DNA of 64,000 nucleotides, taken from assembly GCA_905147135.1 (NCBI GenBank), contig LR990060.1, positions 13,656,001 through 13,720,000 of the forward strand, given 5' to 3'. Under the pieces are notes generated by a model. The model did not search any database and had not been told where the DNA came from. It saw only the letters and a list, made by a program, of their open reading frames with translations. Positions within the stretch are counted from its first letter, which is position 1, and each line of letters begins with the position of its first letter. The translations under genes and the position numbers were made by a program. The stretch is from Blastobasis lacticolella (lineage: Eukaryota > Arthropoda > Insecta > Lepidoptera > Blastobasidae). This document shows positions 42,741 through 53,510 of this stretch, piece by piece.

Positions 42741-43488
42741 CAGAAACTATTTCTAGCCTCTCTCAACACCCACCATACCAACAAATCCTCCCCCCCATAT
42801 CCTCGGACCTATCTCCGGACTGAACCCCTCGTGCGTCCAACGGTGATTGCTGAAAATCATGTTAGCGAATATGAACAAGGGCACGGCGGGAAAGCGGGCC
42901 GGGGCTGGCTATCCGCTGTGGGAGTACGGAGGCACGTGGACCGCTTTTTAACATGGTATTGTCATGGTTCACCGCGGGAGCTGTAGTTGAAATTGACACT
43001 TAGTTCCAGTATTGACCATCGCATCAGATAACTTTGTGGCACTGTGATATGAATCATTATCATCATCAACATCATATCAGCCAGAAGACGCCGACTGCTG
43101 GGCATAGACCTCCCCCAGAGATCTCTACAAAGGCCGGTCCTATGCTTTCCGCATCGAGCTGGTACCTGCGATCCTTAGGAGGTCGTCGGTCTACCTTGTG
43201 GGCGGCCTACCCACCGAATATGAATCATAATATGAAACGCTAATGAGGCCATTTTAGACCCCCAGAAACTATTTCTGACCTCACCCAACACCCACCATAC
43301 CAACAAATCCTCCCCCCCCATATCAGCGGATCTATCTCCGGACTGAACCCCTCGTGCGTCCAACGGTGATTGCTGAAAATCATGTTAGCGAATATGAACA
43401 AGGGCACGGCGGGAAAGCGGGCCGGGGCTGGCTATCCGCTGTGGGAGAACGGTGACACGTGGACCACTTTTTGACAGCACTGTCACGG
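42741..43488. repeat. Local direct duplication, about 226 bp each
   Basis: 42741-42969 and 43263-43488 share cagaaactatttct, acccaccataccaacaaatcc, ctccggactgaacccctcg, gcgaatatgaacaagggcac and ggcgggaaagcgggccgggg with few changes. An RTE tail (43060-43212) lies between them. Family unknown. Confidence 0.82.
43060..43212 (-). mobile_element. RTE-type LINE tail, copy 3
   Basis: Complement of catatcagccagaagacgccg...aggtcgtcggtctaccttg. Truncated before the GRPPTRW codons. Confidence 0.65.
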
Positions 43489-43489
43489 G

Positions 43490-44275
43490 TCTGTCACTAC
43501 ACGTGGCCAGAGATGAACATAATTAAAATTATATATCATTTTTTATTTTTATTTTAAGTTTCACAGACTCATATTCTCATTACATTTCATTAATAATTAT
43601 AGTTTATATAATAATAAATACATTCATCGTCAGCATTACAACGTCACTTTAGAATTAATTCATGTCATAATCATAAAACAAAAATAAAACATAGGTCAAT
43701 GTCAAGTAAACTTATACAAATGTCAGCCTTTAAATAATATGTGTTGCATGTCAAAAATATGGAGATCAATTAATTTATAAATAGGTACAGAATCCGTAAC
43801 AATGTCAAAAGAAAATCAAATTATGGATATGAAAATGTCAGAATTAATTAAAAACTGTAATGTAACTATCATTTATATTTTCTATCAGGCATCTGTAAAG
43901 CGATATGTCTGGCACAGCATTTCCTAATTATGTGGCAGTCCAACCTAGCTGCAGGAGGAGTACGTGTAGGAGTATAATGAAGGAGTACGTGTATTATACT
44001 GGGCAATTAAGCTGAAATTGACGACAAAACAAAAAAAATCCTGATCGAGTAAACCAGAGGTGATGATGAAACCAGAGGTGGCCAAATTTTTGACCTGTGG
44101 GGAATACTAGTGTTTATCAATATTTCTTGCGGTATCTGCATGGTAAGGTTGTAGGTTTTAAACATCAAATAAAAAATGTTTATTTGGATTTTTTGCACTG
44201 CATTTTCTCTATAAGTTTTTTATATTGTCCCCAATGTGACGTAACAGTGTAGAAGTAACAGCGACGCGAAAAAAA
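43490..44275. other. AT-rich DNA, probably a reversed LINE 3' untranslated region
   Basis: Many tgtca/tgaca motifs like those at 22690-22935, in reverse. No coding sequence. Confidence 0.35.
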
Positions 44276-44279
44276 ATAT

Positions 44280-44605
44280 CATCTTGGTTGTGCTTTCGCA
44301 CGAGGGCCCGGGGTCTGCCTTGACCATGATCTAAGATTTGGGCAGATTAGGTAATTACAGATGAGCGACTGCCATCTGACCTCCGTGACCATGCTCAGGG
44401 GAAACTGACCAGATTAGATCAAGGTTACACTGTGGCCTGAATGTGCAGATTTCATCACGATGTTTTCCCTCACCGTAAGAGCATCGGTTAGTATTCATAT
44501 ACATAACTCAGGAAAGAGTCATTGGTAAATTACATGGCCGCAGTGGGCTTCGAACCCGGTACCTCTCGCTAGGAGTCGGAACCGCTCGGCCACCGAAGCT
44601 TTTAA
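44280..44605 (-). mobile_element. SINE-B, near full-length
   Basis: atcttggttgtgctttcgcacgagg...gaccagattagatcaagg...cttcgaacccggtacctctcgc...cggaaccgctcggccaccgaagc. Both pol III boxes visible in reverse. Confidence 0.82.
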
Positions 44606-44696
44606 TGTAATGTATATGTACTTATATTATACCTACCGTTAAAGATATCATAAATTTTGGGCCTGAAATAAAGCTGAAAGTTAAAAGTTTATCAGT

Positions 44697-45230
44697 TGGT
44701 AGGACTCTGTCAAGCCTGAGGAGTCCGCCTGGGCGAGTTCCACAGCCTTATCTATTTCTACCGTCAATAAACAATGCTTGCATTGTTGTGTTCCGGTTTG
44801 AAGGATAAGGTAGCCAGCGCAAGTGCAGGCATGTGGAATTTCATCTAAGTCCTCACAGTGACAACGCACTCTCTGCAATTGTGGTAGAGCTCGTCTAATC
44901 TAAAATGACGCGCCCCACTATCGCATTAACGCACACAAGCAAGTTCAAAATATGGATGCAATACATATACAAATGCCGTTGTAATTGGTCATTCAGTTCA
45001 TGCAGAGCACGCGTCGTTCATTGGCTCCCACACAGATGAAGTGTCGTTATCAATATTTGCACTCACACATCGAAATCAACTAACGTAAGTAGTGGGGCGC
45101 GTCATCTTAGACTAGACGAGCTCTACTTGCAACCTAAATGCATGAATTGTAGATGTTATGGGCGACAGTTACCACTTACCATCAGGTGGCTGTCTGCACA
45201 TTTGCCACCACGTAGTATAAAAAAAATGCC
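44697..45230 (+). repeat. Dispersed repeat D, split by a MITE
   Basis: 44697-44886 (ggtaggactctgtcaagcctgagg...gtgacaacgcactctctgc) continues at 45126-45230 (ttgcaacctaaatgcatg...accatcaggtggctgtctgc). The break is filled exactly by MITE M4. Confidence 0.8.
44887..45123. mobile_element. MITE family M4, TA-flanked, copy 2
   Basis: gagctcgtctaatctaaaatgacgcg to the complement ending gacgagctc, with TA at 44885-44886 and 45124-45125. Internally close to 3655-3911 except for a deletion near the centre. Confidence 0.88.
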
Positions 45231-45283
45231 GACCATATTAAAGTATACAATCCCTTGCATTTTTACTGTGACGCCAAAGCTCT

Positions 45284-45568
45284 CATCATCATCATCATCA
45301 CAGCCCATAACAGTCCACTGCAGGACCCAGGGCCTTTCCCACAAAAAGGGAGGTTATTGCCATAATCTCCACGCTTGGCAGGCGGGTTGGAGATCGCAGT
45401 GTTTTAATATAACAATGGAAAATGCTGCTGCCCATTTTCCAGTCTACGGAGGCGCATAGATCTTTTGCCTAGAAAACATTAGTCGCCTTGTACGACACCC
45501 ACGAGTGTAAGGGGTTGGTGCTATTCTACTCTGCCGGACACCACACGGCCTCTACCAAACCTACCTCA
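45284..45568 (-). mobile_element. SINE-C with 10-bp TSD and extra 5' bases
   Basis: Flanked by ccaaagctct at 45274-45283 and 45569-45578. Element-strand 5' end carries about 18 bases (tgaggtaggtttggtaga) before ggccgtgtgg. Confidence 0.87.
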
Positions 45569-45579
45569 CCAAAGCTCTA

Positions 45580-45970
45580 TCGGAAAATAATTTTATTCTG
45601 GCCGGCACTTTTAGATTACTGAGGTATGAAACGTTATTTATCCACATCCAACAATTCTCTAGTTACAATGATTGAAATGGTTACTATTGCCATTACGTAT
45701 GATCGTTTTAATAGTTTCAGTTGCCGCAAAACAGTTGTGTCATTCACAAATTAGCAAACTTTAGGCCTTACTATCCATTAGTTGGGCTGATTACAAGTTT
45801 GTTTCGATAGCTGTAGTTTATCCATTAAAACAAAGCAACGCGTTTATTACTAACCCGCTGTGTACTCGTACAGTAGTTGCCTTGCAACGCGGCCTTTCAC
45901 ATGTTTATTTAGGACCATGTCTCTATGACAAATTGCCCCCTACTGAGATGGTGACATTGTTTATTATACT
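45580..45970. other. Unassigned intergenic DNA
   Basis: No supported feature. Confidence 0.3.
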
Positions 45971-45974
45971 GCCT

Positions 45975-46325
45975 TTTTAACCGACTGCGCGACGCAAAGG
46001 AGGGTAGTGTGTGTATCAGTCTATTTATGTATGTATGTTTGTTCCTTTTGACGCTCTAGAGACAAAACGCGTAGGCCGATTTTGATGGTTTTTACGTTGA
46101 TCGATTAAGGGCTGATTGATCAATCCTCAGATTAAAAATATCAGTCCGATCAGTTATTGTGCGACTAAAACAAAATCGTATCGTTACTTCATATAAAGTG
46201 ACACATAACAGTTTGTTTTAATTTGGTAGTATATTACTTTAAAGGGCAGTTACATTTTATCTGAGAATTGAAAAATCAGCCCTTAGTGGTTTTAATTTAA
46301 ACTTGAAAGCGTTCGGGGACCCATT
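45975..46325. repeat. Repeat G-like unit, interrupted by MITE M5
   Basis: ccgactgcgcgacgcaaaggagg...cgtaggccgattttgatgg...gttgatcgatt, then MITE M5, then gtggttttaatttaaacttgaaagcgttcgggg. Confidence 0.5.
46107..46285. mobile_element. MITE family M5 (agggctgat ends), copy 1
   Basis: aagggctgattgatcaatcctcag to ctgagaattgaaaaatcagccctt. Interior cagttattgtgcgactaaaac and gtttgttttaatttgg shared with the copy 40 bp downstream. Confidence 0.82.
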
Positions 46326-46510
46326 TAGGGCCGATTTTTCAATCCTCGAATAAAAAAAAAACATATCAGTCTGATAAGTTATTATGCGACTAAAATAAAA
46401 TTGTATCATTACTTCATAATTGTAAAGGATTATAGTTTGTTTTAATTTGGCAGTGTATTATTTTATTGGGCAAATAAACTTTATCTGAGGATTGAACGAT
46501 CGGCCCTTAG
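46326..46510. mobile_element. MITE family M5, copy 2
   Basis: agggccgatttttcaatcctcg to ctgaggattgaacgatcggccctt. Same orientation as copy 1. Confidence 0.82.
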
Positions 46511-46514
46511 TCTT

Positions 46515-46770
46515 CTTTTTCTTCCTCGCATCATCCCACGTTATGTGGGGTCGGCTCTCCTAATTTGTCTCCATTCTGTCTAGGGTTGTCGGATCTGGTA
46601 GGTTTTCGTTGTTAATATCAGGTCATGCTGATGTACCATGTACATGGAGGTCGTGCTCTGCCTCTTTTTTTCTCCGGTATATTCAATGCACTCTTAACTA
46701 CCTAGACCTCATCTCGTCTCGTGACGTGTCCGTACCATCTTAGACGGCTTTCTTCGGCGACCCATTTAAA
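46515..46770 (-). mobile_element. RTE-type LINE C-terminal relic
   Basis: The minus strand reads AEESRLRWYGHVTRRDEV, a stop, then LNIPEKKRGRARPPCTW. This is the RLRWYGH...GRxxxxW signature of RTE reverse transcriptases. Confidence 0.72.
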
Positions 46771-47180
46771 AAATTTCTATAATTAATAAGTATCCATGTT
46801 TCCTACTTATAGTAGTTTAAATTAAACGAACGTTTGCACTGCATACACCTATTTACTTACACCAGTCGGCTTGTTTCTAACTCGGGGTTCTAGTTTTTGT
46901 ACTACTTTTTTATTGTTAAACGTTTTTATATGGGTCTACCTGTTTTTTGCATGGAGTCAAATGCTTCGGCCATCTGTTATGAGGCTTCCGCGTTTCAGAT
47001 ATTGGGGAGTAATAAATTAGCCGTTGAAAGAGACCGCTCAGTCTTGCCCATGTGTGGTGTTTAGGTATGGTTTAGTTTTAATTTATTGTGTCAGGAACAA
47101 GAAAACTGTGTTTGTCATTTTCGTTGATGAACACTTAACATATTTGGATATTTAGCGAGCACATAGATAAGATAACAAGA
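46771..47180. other. Unassigned intergenic DNA
   Basis: No supported feature. Confidence 0.3.
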
Positions 47181-47492
47181 GCGTCTGCGGCCCAGTGGTA
47201 AAGGTATCCGACTCGTGAGGGGGAGTACCTATAATCACAGCCCATAACTGTCCACTGCAGGACTTAGGGCCTCTCCCACAAAAGGGGGGAGGTTGTTCCC
47301 TTAATCCCCTTTAGCAAGGCGGGTTGGAGATCGCAGTATTGTAAATAATTTAAAAATGTAAAACACTGTTGCCCATTTTTCAGCCTACGGAGACTCTAGA
47401 AGTTTTGCCTCGAAAACATTAGTCGCCTTGTCCGACACCCACGAGTGTAAGGGGTTGGTGCTATTCTGCTCTGCCGGACACCACACGGCTGT
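47180..47492. mobile_element. SINE-B head followed by SINE-C
   Basis: 47180-47231 is a plus-strand SINE-B head (gagcgtctgcggcccagtgg...ccgactcgtgaggg). 47232-47492 is a minus-strand SINE-C (atcacagcccataactgtcc to ggacaccacacggc), apparently inserted just after the head. Confidence 0.75.
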
Positions 47493-47494
47493 TG

Positions 47495-48090
47495 ATGTTT
47501 TAATTTCGGATAATAATAGGATCCCGCTAGATACCTACATATAGTTTAGTTGAATGTGTAAAGATCAGAATTGTGCGCGGATGAAAATTGAGGGGGATGG
47601 CCAGTCGTAATTTTCACGAGCTTGTTTTATCTCAATCTTATTTATGATGCTGTTTTGCAGTGGTTAGCATGAACGGCGTTAATTGACTGGTCTCGTCTGT
47701 TTTCCGTACCAACGTGATCATTGATTTTTTGCGAGCCAACTGCGCTCACTCATTCATTGATTAAATTAAGTTAGATTACTCCTACATTTAATAGCATCAG
47801 TGCCAAAACGAACTCACAGCGCTCGCTCATAGTTTTCATATTATATCGTCGTTTTATTACGATTACTTCAGTTTTTAAAGAGCAAAATGTTAAAAATAAA
47901 AAATTAAAAGAATTTTCTAGCTCATCGAGCCTCTCTTTTTGAACTTTTCTTTTTGGCACTTGACACTGAATTTGGCACTGAATTCTGAACTCGCTGCACT
48001 CGCTCATTCATTGATTTATGTTAGGTAGATAGATAGCTATCTACCTAACATAAATCAATGTTTTTACTACCAATCAGTTGCAGTAAATAG
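47495..48090. other. Unassigned DNA with a perfect palindrome
   Basis: gcgctcactcattcattgatt (about 47740-47762) recurs as gcactcgctcattcattgatt just before the palindrome at 48009-48060. No gene. Confidence 0.4.
48009..48060. repeat. Perfect 24-bp palindrome arms, 4-bp loop
   Basis: Left arm 48009-48032, loop atag, right arm 48037-48060, no mismatches. Not shared with any MITE family here. Confidence 0.95.
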
Positions 48091-48851
48091 GAACACATAT
48101 GAGCAAAGGCGGCCTTATCGCTACAAGCGACTGACTACTACACTAAATAGTTTTAGAAATTGACATTGTGATAATTGAATGTTGATTGAACTGACATTAA
48201 TATTATTACATTTTGAATTAATGACATTTCAATATTAAACTACTGTTACGATTATTGCTTAATTAATTGATATTTTTAATTTATTGTGCTATCTATAGAA
48301 TTTAATTTTCTGAAATAAATATTATATTATTATTTATTATTATACTACTACTACTTAGTAGGTACTTTTATAACTAGAGCTTGTGATTTTTCAAACATGA
48401 AAGACACAACGAAACAATGTACAAACAATTGTCCAAAAACAAAACCCCAACACAACTTGTATCATTCAATAAATATCTTTTAGCGTTAACCTTCAAATTG
48501 GTTTATTGATACCAATAGGACAAAGTCAAGGTTTCAATTACAATTGCGATTTAAACTCTATTGCGTGGGGGTAAGGTTATGAATTGTATAGTGAGGCACA
48601 CAAATAGCTATTTAAACAAGTGTGGAAGATATACACATGCCCATGCGTCGGCCGATATTTCGTTTCTTGGAAATATGGAGCATTTTAGTACCATGGGTTT
48701 TTCTTGAGCATTGTTTGAAGCAAGGTTTCTTACGAAATATGTCGTATGCGTTAATCTTCCTGCTTTATCAATGTGTACAGATGTTGTGCGTAATTCCTGT
48801 ATGATTTTCTTCGAATTGCTTAGCAGTTAAAGTACAGTTCTTTCCTATTAG

Positions 48852-49005
48852 GTATTTTTATGCTACGCAGTGATAAACGAGCAGACAGCCTACCTGATGG
48901 TAAGCGGTAACTGTCGCCCATTATATATATGCAGAATCGCAGATGCGTTGTCACTGAGAAGGACTAAGATGAAATGCCTCATGCCTGTAATTGCGCTGGC
49001 TATCT
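48852..49005 (-). repeat. Dispersed repeat D, inverted copy
   Basis: tatgctacgcagtgataaacgagc...cctgatggtaagcgg...gatgcgttgtcactgagaagg...ttgcgctggctatc. The other end, gataaggcggtggtactcacccagg, appears at 49345-49410. Confidence 0.62.
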
Positions 49006-49009
49006 TTTT

Positions 49010-49330
49010 TTTTTTTTTTTATGTTATACGTTAGGCAAACAGGCAAGCGGGCCACCTGATGGAAAGTGGTCACCACTGCCTATAGACATTAGCAACACCA
49101 AGAGTATCGCTAATGCGTTGCCTACCTCTATAACACGTTGCACTGGCAGCAAAAGGCAAATGCCACTCCACTGCCAAAGCCACGGTTCACCATATCCCCA
49201 CCCCATGGAGCACTGGAAACCTTACTCATCGGCAGAAACACAATACTATTTAAAAGAGTATTATTTAGCTGCGATATTCTGTAAGGTGGAGGTACTTCCC
49301 CAGTCGGGTACCTTATCCTTCCTTATCCTA
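49010..49330 (+). repeat. LINE-tail repeat E, long copy 2
   Basis: A poly-T run then ggcaaacaggcaagcgggcc...cctctataacacgttgcactgg...cagaaacacaatactatttaaaag...ggtggaggtacttcccc. It sits inside a repeat D copy (48852-49005 and 49345-49410). Confidence 0.7.
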
Positions 49331-49410
49331 TCCTATCAGAAATAGATAAGGCGGTGGTACTCACCCAGGCGGACTCCTCAGGGCTTACAGAGTCCTACTC
49401 CACCACCTGA

Positions 49411-49720
49411 ACCCCATTGGGTAGGTAGTGTATCGTCGCCAATGCCTTAACCATGGACTTATTCACATATGTATAGAGAGATTAGAGAGTCTATTCCAAA
49501 ATCTACCAGCGAAGACCTGTAATTGGTTTTCTGTTTCGTAAGAATATTAATGTTATGTTGTTGGATAGCTGTTGATCTTCTATAAAATATAATAATATCG
49601 ACACCGGGATTTAATTATATTATATCGGTATATTCCATTAAAAGTGACAAATTGTTTCAAAATCTACTGCGATTACAAGAACGAATCTCATTAACAGTGG
49701 CTTTCATTGGCGACTATCTT
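49411..49720. other. Unassigned intergenic DNA
   Basis: No supported feature. Confidence 0.3.
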
Positions 49721-49736
49721 TTTTTTTTTTTTTTAA

Positions 49737-49975
49737 AAACGAGCAAATTCACACAGCGCCATCTAGCCCCAAAGTAAGCAAAGCTTGTGTTATGGGTGCT
49801 AGATAACTGATAAACTACTTATATACTTTTAAATACATACTTATTATACATAGAACAACCAGACCCGTAACAGAAATAAAAATTCATCATTTCAATTTCT
49901 GCCCGGCCGGGAGTCGGACCCGGGACCTCTTGCGTGGCAGACCGGCATGTTGACCACTGAACCACTCAGGTCGTC
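49737..49975 (-). mobile_element. SINE-A, full-length minus copy
   Basis: cacacagcgccatctagccc...cccggccgggagtcggacccgggacctc...cactcaggtcgtc. A poly-T run (about 49720-49735) lies at its tail end. Confidence 0.85.
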
Positions 49976-50259
49976 ACTTTGTTTCCAGCGATCTCGCGTT
50001 TCATACTATTTTACGCTTGAATATAATTTTTAACCCGATTACCAGTCTACCGCGCATTCATAATGCATCTGACGTCTAGCATAAGTTTCTGATGTTAATT
50101 CTCATTACGTGACAACTTAATCTGGTGTCTGGGACGAGATAAGCTGACAGGGAGCCGCATTGTATTTGAAACTTTGATTATTTTATTTCTGTTCAGGTTT
50201 AAGTCGGTTGCCATTTATTAAATTGAGTATGTGTTTTTTATTAAAAGAACTAGGCTATT

Positions 50260-50555
50260 TGATGACCTGAGTGGTTTAGCGGTCAACGTGGTCTGCCACG
50301 TAAGAGGGCCCGCGTTCGATTCCTGGCCGGGCAGAAATTGAGATAAATTTTAGTGTGTTTCAGATGAACAGTGTTCACGGGTTTTTCTGTAATTTCTGAT
50401 ACGGGTCTGGGTGTTCTATGTATAAAAGTATCTATTTAAAAAAAGTATGTAAGTACTAGTATATCAGATATTTATATAGCACCTATAGTACAAGCTTTGC
50501 TTAGTTTGGGGCTGGATGGCGCTATGTGAATTTGTTCACTACTATTTATTATTTG
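50260..50555 (+). mobile_element. SINE-A, full-length with 50-bp insert
   Basis: gatgacctgagtggtttagcgg head, gcgttcgattcctgg B box. After agaaattgag there is an extra stretch (ttagtgtgtttcagatgaacag...) before taatttctgatacgggtc. Confidence 0.8.
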
Positions 50556-51060
50556 GCCGCCATCTCACATTTTTGGCAGAACAGATAATTACTGTGGAGC
50601 GCGGCTCATCCACTCCTTGTAGGCATTTACGTTAGTATAGGTATTCTGTGTCATGACAATGGTTAAACCAAATGATTTGTTCGTAGCTGAATCGAAAACC
50701 CAAGGCTTATGACACCATATTTGATTTCGGGGTAAATTAAAGCCTATTTTATAGTGAAACGCTGCAAAATTTCGTCAAAATCGCGCCAGTAGGTTTTTAG
50801 TGAAATAATAACATCCTTAAATACTTTCGCATTTACGATAGAAGTAGGGTTAGTGGGTTAGGCTCTTTTTACCTCATAGGGCCGAAGAAGGGGCGAGAAG
50901 ATACCTATTTTTATACAATCCCTATAGTTGGAGACAGCCTTTTAAGTATATAGGTACCTATTTGGTTAGGTATTAATTTACAATACAATACTATCTTTGA
51001 CATTATTATATGTTGTAATAACTCTGCAATAACTCAATTAATAAAAATATTATCCTGGTA
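50556..51060. other. Unassigned intergenic DNA
   Basis: No supported feature. Confidence 0.3.
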
Positions 51061-51315
51061 TCATTTCAAAACGAAAAAAAATACAAATTCATTTTCATTA
51101 AAACCGCCAGCCAAGCAATCAGTCCAAAATCTCTTGCAAATTGAGACCACACATACCTTCGTCCAATTTGACTGACAGCTTTCACGGGATATTTTAATTC
51201 TTTTTCCCACCGACATCACCCGAGGTGTTGCCAGCGCGGCCCAAAAACGGGCAGCCTGTATCACGCCAATCTCCGCCGTCAAATAATGAGACCACCCTGT
51301 ATAGTGACTGGTCAA
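51061..51315 (-). other. 84-codon ORF of unknown nature
   Basis: Minus strand MTSHYTGWSHYLTAEIGV, containing ARFWAALATPRVMSVGKR. The 5' flank reads acagggtggtctcatt. I do not recognise it; a non-coding DNA-transposon fragment is possible. Confidence 0.25.
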
Positions 51316-51452
51316 AATATCTCTGCACCTTTTATTTATTATTTATTTAACAATTTATTGCACACAATATAAAGTATACAGAAATTACAAAATTAAAGAC
51401 ACTACTTATTTCTAAGAAGAAATCTCTTCCAGCAGGCCTATAGAAGACACCA

Positions 51453-51493
51453 AGGGAAGTCTTACACCGTTTATTAAGGTGTAAGACTTCCCT
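51453..51493. repeat. Perfect 16-bp palindrome arms, 9-bp loop
   Basis: agggaagtcttacacc (51453-51468) and its complement (51478-51493) around gtttattaa. Confidence 0.95.
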
Positions 51494-51494
51494 C

Positions 51495-51750
51495 GCAGTA
51501 AGACTGGCCAGACATTGACCGCCATCTATTTTTGAATTCGATTTTTATTTCTTTTAAATGTATATTTGGGCCAAATAAATATGTCTATGTCTATGTCAAT
51601 CTTACCTGGTGGTAAGTGACGATGCGGCTGTTGATAGAGCATGCCTGTCTAGGAACAGCCTTATTCACTTTAGCCTTGAAGGCGTCTATATTATAATAAT
51701 CAGGGAACAATCGCAGGCAACCCGTTCCATTTCTTAGCCGTACACATTGT
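51495..51750 (-). mobile_element. LINE tail family K, interrupted copy
   Basis: gactggccagacattgaccgccatct, then a 69-bp insert (51530-51598), then tcttacctggtggtaagtgacg to gcaggcaacccgttccatttc. Confidence 0.7.
51530..51598 (+). mobile_element. Short retroposon, atct TSD, gtctatg tail
   Basis: Breaks the otherwise continuous ccatcttacctg seen at 34540, with atct at both junctions. Ends ggccaaataaatatgtctatgtctatg. A related inverted piece is at about 16530-16600. Confidence 0.7.
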
Positions 51751-52370
51751 AGTAAAGATGGAACTAAAGCGGCTCGTGCGGATAGCTGGCACCTTGTGCG
51801 ATGCGATGCTCCTCTGGTTTGATATCGCTATAATATACCGTCATGGGGGCCTTAATCAGCTCCTGAGACTGTTCAACCTGTCTCAGGGTGGAAGACAACC
51901 TCACGTCACCAGCGGGATCATCTATCGAGAGGCGAGCTCGTCGCGGTGCTGAAGTTCGACTCAAAGTACCAAATAATAACCCATCCCGTTCTCGGACTCT
52001 GCGAGGCTTGCTTAACCTTGGTTATCGGTCTCGCAAGCACTACTGCCACTAGGTAGACCAATGCCGCTTCTGCCGCTTACGAAATTGAACCTTAAATCTT
52101 GGGAAAAAGGTAGTTTATAGAGTCAATAGACGTCGTCGATTCCAGGTGCACAGAAATTTTGCACGGTTAATTTCGCATTTGCATTTTTTCATTTTTTAAA
52201 TTACCGGCTTGAACGAATTATGTCAATTTGCGACCACCACTGCAGTTGAGTGTTGAAGAAAGATTAAGACATTTATTTCGATAATTGCGTTGCTTTTTGT
52301 TGAAAAACGTTGCGTGTCTCGTACGATTACTTAATTGGATCGATTTCAGATGCAGGGAGAATAGAGTCGT
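51751..52370. other. Unassigned intergenic DNA
   Basis: No recognised family. Confidence 0.3.
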
Positions 52371-52374
52371 GTTT

Positions 52375-52560
52375 ATAAACCGACTTAAAAAACCGTTGAA
52401 TGATTCTGCCGCTGCTGAGAGCGCCAAGCTACGCAAATATGCTAGACTTAGTGGCGATTACATATTTGAGCCATTTGGCTTTGAAATTCTTGGGCCGAGA
52501 GGACCAGGCGCATTTTCCTTATATAGTTTTCCTTATATATTACGTATGATCAGAATTATC
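52375..52560 (+). pseudogene. Relic of the zinc-finger/nuclease-like ORF, middle part
   Basis: Reads AAAESAKLRKYARLSG, then DYIFEPFGFEILGPRGPGA. It aligns with the KRRKYESLLL...FIFQPFGVKTLGPRGPDA segment of 25666-26700 (about residues 252-280). Both ends are lost. Confidence 0.7.
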
Positions 52561-52994
52561 TAGTTTAGCTAAGATTTAATTAAGGTTTTGTTAGGGTAAG
52601 GCCTTCCTCATTCGTCGGAACTTTTTCCTATGACAGTGCCAATAGCGACCGATACCTCGATACCAACCAGTTATTCAACTTTTAATGATAAAACGTGAAA
52701 CGTACGTAGGAAGTAACAAAAATTTTAAAAATACTTTTCAATAAATACACGCAGTGTTTTAAACTGTTGCATCAAACGCATACCTACTTAAAATACATAC
52801 TTAACATACAATTTGTATCTGTTTAGTATTCAGGCAACGTTTCCCATTGTGAGTGGCCGCACTTTGATCTATAGATCCCGACTGATATCTATGACATACT
52901 TGTCATCAGTCGCAATAATGGTGCCAAGAGTCGATAAACGATATTCGATATCGATAAAACTTCAAACTTAACTCGCGTTCTTTACACATATTAT

Positions 52995-53034
52995 TTATTA
53001 TATTAGGCGGGTGCAAGTCCCGTCTAATATAATA
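52995..53034. repeat. Palindrome, about 16-bp arms, one mismatch
   Basis: attatattaggcggg and cccgtctaatataat around tgcaag. Confidence 0.9.
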
Positions 53035-53104
53035 ATATCGATAAAACTTTATTGGCAGTGGGATCAGTCAAGCCCGAGGATGGGTGTTGCTTGTCAAGAA
53101 AGTA

Positions 53105-53510
53105 ATTTGCTCTTCTATCTATACTAATATTATAAAGAGTTTGTTTATCTATACTAATATTATAAGGAGACTAATATTATGAGATGTTGAATTTTTTTGT
53201 TTGTTTGTTTGTTTGTTTGTATTGAATAGGCTTCGAAACTACTGGACCGATTTCAAAAATTCTTTCACCGTTGGGAAGCTACACTATCCCCGGGTGACAT
53301 AGGTGACTATATTTTCCAAAAATTTACGGATCATTAATAAAACTCCAATAATGTAACCCAAGGTGTAAAAAAATACCCAAAAAATTCCTTACATCGCGTG
53401 TGCTGCGAAAACGATTGATGATAGAACAAAATAATGTACTACAACTTTGCAGAACACATAATTATCTACAAAAAGTGTCGCGACAGTATATGCCTGACTA
53501 TTATAGTTAT
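53105..53510 (+). mobile_element. Lep1-like Helitron relic, 5' end
   Basis: tctatctatactaatattataaagag occurs twice (53114 and 53147), then a (GTTT)n run (53200-53221) and ggcttcgaaactactggaccg. These are the usual first bases of lepidopteran Helitrons as I recall them. Confidence 0.5.

Noticed and set aside
45289..45305. cat-repeat regions as CRISPR-like or satellite arrays
   Set aside because: The short ATG/CAT runs are retroposon tails, not spaced repeats; no CRISPR array exists in the window.
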